This document shows positions 60,299 to 64,000 of a stretch of DNA of 64,000 nt, piece after piece. The position numbers were made by a program, and so were the translations under genes. Source of the stretch: Saccharopolyspora erythraea NRRL 2338 (GTDB lineage Bacteria > Actinomycetota > Actinomycetes > Mycobacteriales > Pseudonocardiaceae). The stretch covers positions 4,763,584 through 4,827,583 of the forward strand of contig NC_009142.1 in the NCBI RefSeq assembly GCF_000062885.1. The letters are read 5' to 3'. The stretch's first letter is position 1, and each line of letters starts with the position of its first letter. The notes beneath the pieces were generated by a model. The model worked only from the letters and a program-made list of their open reading frames with translations. It was not told the origin of the DNA and did not search any database.

Positions 60299-63200
60299 CC
60301 GGCATCGCGATCGTCGGGATCGACTGCCGGTTCCCGCAGGCCCCCGACCCCGGCGCGCTGTGGTCGCTGCTGATGCGCGGCGGGGACGCCGTCGGCGAGG
60401 TCCCCGCCGAGCGCTGGCGGGCGGACGACTTCCACGACCCGGACTGCGGCCCCGGCACCGTGAACAACCGCTGCGGCGGCTTCCTCGCCGACGCCGACGC
60501 CTTCGACCACGAGTTCTTCGGCATCCCGCCCCGTGATGCCCAGGCCATGGATCCGCAGCAGCGGTTGTTGCTGCAGACCGCCTGGCGCGCGCTGGAAGAC
60601 GCGACGCTCGATCCGCGCGCGCAGGCCGGGTCCCGCACCGGCGTCCACGTCGGGGTCATGACCAACGAGTGGGCGCACATCTCGATGCGCGACCTCGGGC
60701 GCATCACCCCGCAGCTCGGAGTGGGCAACGGCTGCTTCATGACCGCCAACCGCCTCTCCTACCAGCTCGACCTGCGAGGTCCGAGCCTCGCCGTGGACAC
60801 CGCGTGCTCGTCCTCCCTCGTCGCGGTGCACCTGGCGTGCCAGGCCCTGCGGGCGGGTGAGTGCGACCAGGCGCTCGCGGGCGGGGTCAACCTGGTCATG
60901 ACGCCCGCGCTCAACGTCTTCTACACCCAGGCCGGGCTGTCGGCGCCCGACGGGCGGTGCAAGCCGTTCAGCGGCGAGGCCGACGGCATCGGACGCGGCG
61001 AGGGCGTCGCGGTCCTGGTCCTGCGCCGGCTCGAGGACGCCGTCGCCGACGGCCTGCCCGTCTACGCGGTGATCAGGGGCACGGTGGTCGGCTCCGACGG
61101 CCGCAGCAACGGCATCAGCGCACCCAACAGGTGGGCGCAGCAGGAGGTCGTGGCCGAGGCCCACCGTCGCGCCGGCGTGCGCCCGCGCGACGTCGCGTTC
61201 GTCGAGGCGCACGGCACCGGCACCGAGCTGGGTGACATGATCGAGGTGAAGGCGCTGGGGAGCCTGCACGGCGGGCGGGACGACCCCTGCGCGATGGGGT
61301 CGGTCAAGGGGAACCTCGGCCACACCGAAGGCGCGGCGGGTGTCGCGGGCCTGATCAAGACAGCGCTCGCCCTGCACCACCGGGTCGTGCCACCCAGCCG
61401 GTACGCCGGGCAGGAGAACCCGGCGCTGCGACTGGCCGCGCACGGCCTGCGACTGCTCGACGCACCGATGGCGCTGCCCGGCGGCGTCGTCCACGCGGCG
61501 GTGAGCAGCTTCGGCATCGGCGGCACCAACGCGCACCTGGTGCTGTCCGCCGACCACACGCCGCACCCGGCGCCCGGAGGCCCTGGCGTCGGCGTGCTCA
61601 CCCTCTCGGCCAGCGGACAGGAGGGGCTGCGCCGCAACGCCGCGATGCTGGCCGACGACCTGGCCGAGGTGCCCGGGGACCGGCTGGCCGAGTACTGCTG
61701 GACGACGAACCAGGTCAAGGCGTCGGGACGGCACCGGCTGGCGGTCGCGGTCGCCGACCGGGAGGAGGCCGTCGCGACACTGCGCGCGGTGGCCGCCGAC
61801 CCGGCGCGCCTCGACGCGGTGTCCGGTACGGCCGGTGAGGTCGGCACCGGTTGGCTGTTCAGCGGTCAGGGATCGCAGTACCCGGGCATGTCCCGCGCGC
61901 TGCACGAGGTGTCGGGCGCCTACCGCCGTGCGCTGGCCGAGGCCGACGACGCGCTCTCGGCGCACCTCGGCGGGTCGGTGCGCGACCTGGTCCTCGGCGA
62001 CGACGAGGCCGTGCACCGCACCGAGCACGCGCAGCCCGCGATCTTCGCGGTGCAGTACGCACTCGGCACGGTGCTCGCCGAAGCCGGGCTGGAGCCCGCG
62101 TGGGTGCTCGGCCACAGCGTCGGCGAGTACGCCGCCGCGGTGCTGGCCGGGGTGCTCGACCTGGAAGCCGCCTGCGGGCTGGTCGTGACCCGGGCACGGC
62201 TCATGCGGGCCCTGCCCGGCGAGGGCGCGATGCTCGCGGTCCGTTCGCAGGCCGGGGCGGTGGCGGCCCTGCTCGCCGGGCACCCCGAGTCCGACCTCGC
62301 GGCCGTCAACGGTCCCGACGAGGTGGTCGTCGCCGGCTCGGCCCGGTCGGTGCGTGCCATCGCGGCCGAGCTCACCGCACGGGGTGTGGCGACCCGGTGG
62401 CTGCGCGTGTCGCACGGGTTCCACTCGCCGCAGGTCGAGCCGATGCTGCACGCCTTCCGGGAAGTCGCCGACGCGACCACCTTCCGGCCGCCCCGGATCC
62501 CGGTCTGCTCCCCCGTGCGCGGACGCGTGCTGGCAGCAGGCGAGCCGATGGACGCCGCGTACTGGACCGAGCAGATCAGGGCCACCGTCCGCTTCAGCGA
62601 GGCCCTGTCGGCGGGACTGCGCGCGGCCCCGGCGACGCTGGTCGAGCTGGGTCCGAGGCGTGTCCTCGCCCCGCTGGCGGCCCGTGCCGGCGCGCCGGCG
62701 CGCTGCCTGCTCCCCTGCCCCGGCCCGCAGGCCACCGGGCGGGAGCTGTCCGAGGTGGTCGCGGCACTGCACCGGGACGGCGCGAACCCGGCCTGGGACG
62801 CGCTGTACGAACCGGGCCAGCGCGTGCGCCGCCGCCTGCCCGGCTACCGCTTCAACGCGGCGCTGCGCTCCTGGATCCCGTTGCCGCAACGCACGTCTGC
62901 ACCGCCGGAACCCGACCTGGCCGCCGCCCCACCGGAGCCCGGCCCTCCCCCGCTACCCGCCGCGGAACCCGAGCACACCACTGGCGAACAGGAGACCAGC
63001 ACCGCCATGCACGACGTCATCAGGCTCTTCCGGGAGCAGAACGCGGTTCTCGCCGCCTTCGCGCGGGGCGCCGCACCGGTGTCCCCCGTGCGAAGCGGCG
63101 CGCCCATGGCCGCCGCGGGAAAGGTCGTCGAGCACGTCGCCCGGGTCAGCGGCTTCCCGGAGTCCGCGCTCCGGCGGTCCCAGACCCTCAGCGGCGACCT

Positions 63201-64000
63201 CGGTTTCGACTCGGTCATGGTGGTCGACCTGCTCACCGGGCTGACCAGGTCGCTGCCCGGCCTGGCCCTCGACACCGAGCGGATCACCCCGGACACCACG
63301 ATCGGCGAGCTGACCGCGCAGGTTCACGCCCAGCTCGGCGAACCCGAGGCCCCGACCGGCCCGCCCGAGCCCGCGGCTCCGCCCGAACGGCGGTACGAGC
63401 CCAGCCCGGAGCACCACCGCATCGAGGAGTTCCCGGAGGTGCGCGCCGCCGCGGACCGGCTCGCGGGGGCCGAGGCCGCCGGGGTCTCCAACCCGTACTT
63501 CCTGGTCAACGACGGGATCACCCGCGACACCTCGGTCATCGGCGGGCGGGAGGTGCTCAACTTCTCCAGCTACGACTACCTCGGCCTGTCCGGCCACCCC
63601 GCGGTCGTCGAGGCCGTGCAGGACGCGGTCGCCCGCTACGGCAGCTCCTGCTCGGCAAGCCGGCTGATCTCCGGGGAGAAGCCGGTGCACCGGGAGCTGG
63701 AAGCCGCGCTCGCCGGCCTGCTGGGGACCGAGGACGCCGTCGCCATGGTGAGCGGGCACGCCACCAACGTCACCGTCATCGGCCACCTGGTCGGCCCGGA
63801 GGACCTGGTCGTGCACGACTCCCTGGCCCACAACAGCATCCTGCAGGGCTGCGTGCTCTCCGGCGCCACCCGGCGTCCGTTCCCGCACAACGACCACGCC
63901 GCGCTGGATGCGCTGCTGAATTCGGTCCGGCACCGCTACCGGCGGGTGCTGGTGCTGATCGAGGGTGTCTACAGCCAGGACGGCGACATCCCCGACCTGC
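60295..64000 (+). CDS. Polyketide synthase KS-AT-ACP fused to alpha-oxoamine synthase, 3' truncated by window
   Basis: At least 1,235 aa. KS: DTACSSS (Cys ~169), EAHGTGT, KGNLGHTEGAAG. AT: GHSVGEYAAAV (Ser ~607) with HGFHS, pointing to malonyl-CoA. No KR, DH or ER visible. ACP: LGFDSVMVVDL (Ser ~971). Then a PLP-dependent alpha-oxoamine synthase (BioF/serine palmitoyltransferase family): LNFSSYDYLGLSGHP, YGSSCSASRLISGEKPVHRELE, AMVSGHATNVTVIGHL, LIEGVYSQDGD; the PLP lysine lies beyond the window. It should extend a fatty acyl starter by one malonate, then decarboxylatively condense the thioester with an amino acid, releasing an amino-ketone. Confidence 0.9.
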   Translation, partial: MTGIAIVGIDCRFPQAPDPGALWSLLMRGGDAVGEVPAERWRADDFHDPDCGPGTVNNRCGGFLADADAFDHEFFGIPPRDAQAMDPQQRLLLQTAWRALEDATLDPRAQAGSRTGVHVGVMTNEWAHISMRDLGRITPQLGVGNGCFMTANRLSYQLDLRGPSLAVDTACSSSLVAVHLACQALRAGECDQALAGGVNLVMTPALNVFYTQAGLSAPDGRCKPFSGEADGIGRGEGVAVLVLRRLEDAVADGLPVYAVIRGTVVGSDGRSNGISAPNRWAQQEVVAEAHRRAGVRPRDVAFVEAHGTGTELGDMIEVKALGSLHGGRDDPCAMGSVKGNLGHTEGAAGVAGLIKTALALHHRVVPPSRYAGQENPALRLAAHGLRLLDAPMALPGGVVHAAVSSFGIGGTNAHLVLSADHTPHPAPGGPGVGVLTLSASGQEGLRRNAAMLADDLAEVPGDRLAEYCWTTNQVKASGRHRLAVAVADREEAVATLRAVAADPARLDAVSGTAGEVGTGWLFSGQGSQYPGMSRALHEVSGAYRRALAEADDALSAHLGGSVRDLVLGDDEAVHRTEHAQPAIFAVQYALGTVLAEAGLEPAWVLGHSVGEYAAAVLAGVLDLEAACGLVVTRARLMRALPGEGAMLAVRSQAGAVAALLAGHPESDLAAVNGPDEVVVAGSARSVRAIAAELTARGVATRWLRVSHGFHSPQVEPMLHAFREVADATTFRPPRIPVCSPVRGRVLAAGEPMDAAYWTEQIRATVRFSEALSAGLRAAPATLVELGPRRVLAPLAARAGAPARCLLPCPGPQATGRELSEVVAALHRDGANPAWDALYEPGQRVRRRLPGYRFNAALRSWIPLPQRTSAPPEPDLAAAPPEPGPPPLPAAEPEHTTGEQETSTAMHDVIRLFREQNAVLAAFARGAAPVSPVRSGAPMAAAGKVVEHVARVSGFPESALRRSQTLSGDLGFDSVMVVDLLTGLTRSLPGLALDTERITPDTTIGELTAQVHAQLGEPEAPTGPPEPAAPPERRYEPSPEHHRIEEFPEVRAAADRLAGAEAAGVSNPYFLVNDGITRDTSVIGGREVLNFSSYDYLGLSGHPAVVEAVQDAVARYGSSCSASRLISGEKPVHRELEAALAGLLGTEDAVAMVSGHATNVTVIGHLVGPEDLVVHDSLAHNSILQGCVLSGATRRPFPHNDHAALDALLNSVRHRYRRVLVLIEGVYSQDGDIPDL

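Noticed and set aside
1-64000. tRNA/rRNA genes, CRISPR arrays, insertion sequences, attachment sites
   Set aside because: None seen. The repeated stretches are homologous NRPS domain motifs, not mobile or CRISPR repeats.

Overview
High-GC (about 70%) actinomycete DNA with strong G/C third-position bias. The mix of Tat-lipoprotein beta-lactamase, SARP regulator and MbtH-linked NRPS fits a Pseudonocardiaceae-type genome (Saccharopolyspora or Amycolatopsis-like), but genus is not decidable from the window. Most of it (about 1-46 kb) is one nonribosomal peptide cluster. There are no tRNA/rRNA genes, insertion sequences or CRISPR arrays that I can see.

Left edge, plus strand: the 3' part of a SyrP-like Fe(II)/2-oxoglutarate hydroxylase, then an SbnB/SbnA pair that should make L-2,3-diaminopropionate (Dap). 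A class A beta-lactamase faces this operon. Then, on the minus strand, comes a type II thioesterase - AMP-ligase/KR/PCP protein - MbtH operon. Next are two NRPS genes read right to left: a 7,259-aa synthetase (19332-41111) and a 3,337-aa synthetase ending in a thioesterase (9218-19231). Together they hold 11 modules. Four modules (2, 3, 5, 6) have no working adenylation domain, while every C, T and E signature is intact. Binding-pocket readings are Thr (module 4), Gly (7), Phe then epimerised (8), Ser-like (9) and Asn/Asp (10); modules 1 and 11 are unusual. An amidase, a SARP regulator and an OTCase-family carbamoyltransferase complete the cluster. Three minus-strand promoters (NRPS, thioesterase, amidase) share 11-bp-spaced heptamer repeats followed at the same distance by a -10 box, which looks like a SARP regulon.

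46-51 kb is accessory: a frameshifted second amidase, an AraC-type regulator divergent from a Baeyer-Villiger-type monooxygenase, and small unknown genes. 51-58 kb holds an ACC-synthase-like PLP enzyme preceded by tiny overlapping ORFs, a three-gene redox operon (small dehydrogenase subunit, GMC flavoprotein with a 3Fe-4S cysteine motif, VioB-like ferritin-fold protein) and a DUF6461-like gene.

58-64 kb starts a second biosynthetic operon, on the plus strand: fatty acyl-AMP ligase, free-standing ACP, and a KS-AT-ACP polyketide synthase fused to an alpha-oxoamine synthase, cut by the window end. It should extend a fatty acyl starter and release it as an amino-ketone, like a sphingoid base.

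Most novel-looking elements: the multiply A-less, possibly Dap-rich NRPS with a carbamoyltransferase that could make a ureido side chain; the shared SARP promoter architecture with predicted leaderless starts; and the FAAL/ACP/PKS-AOS operon.
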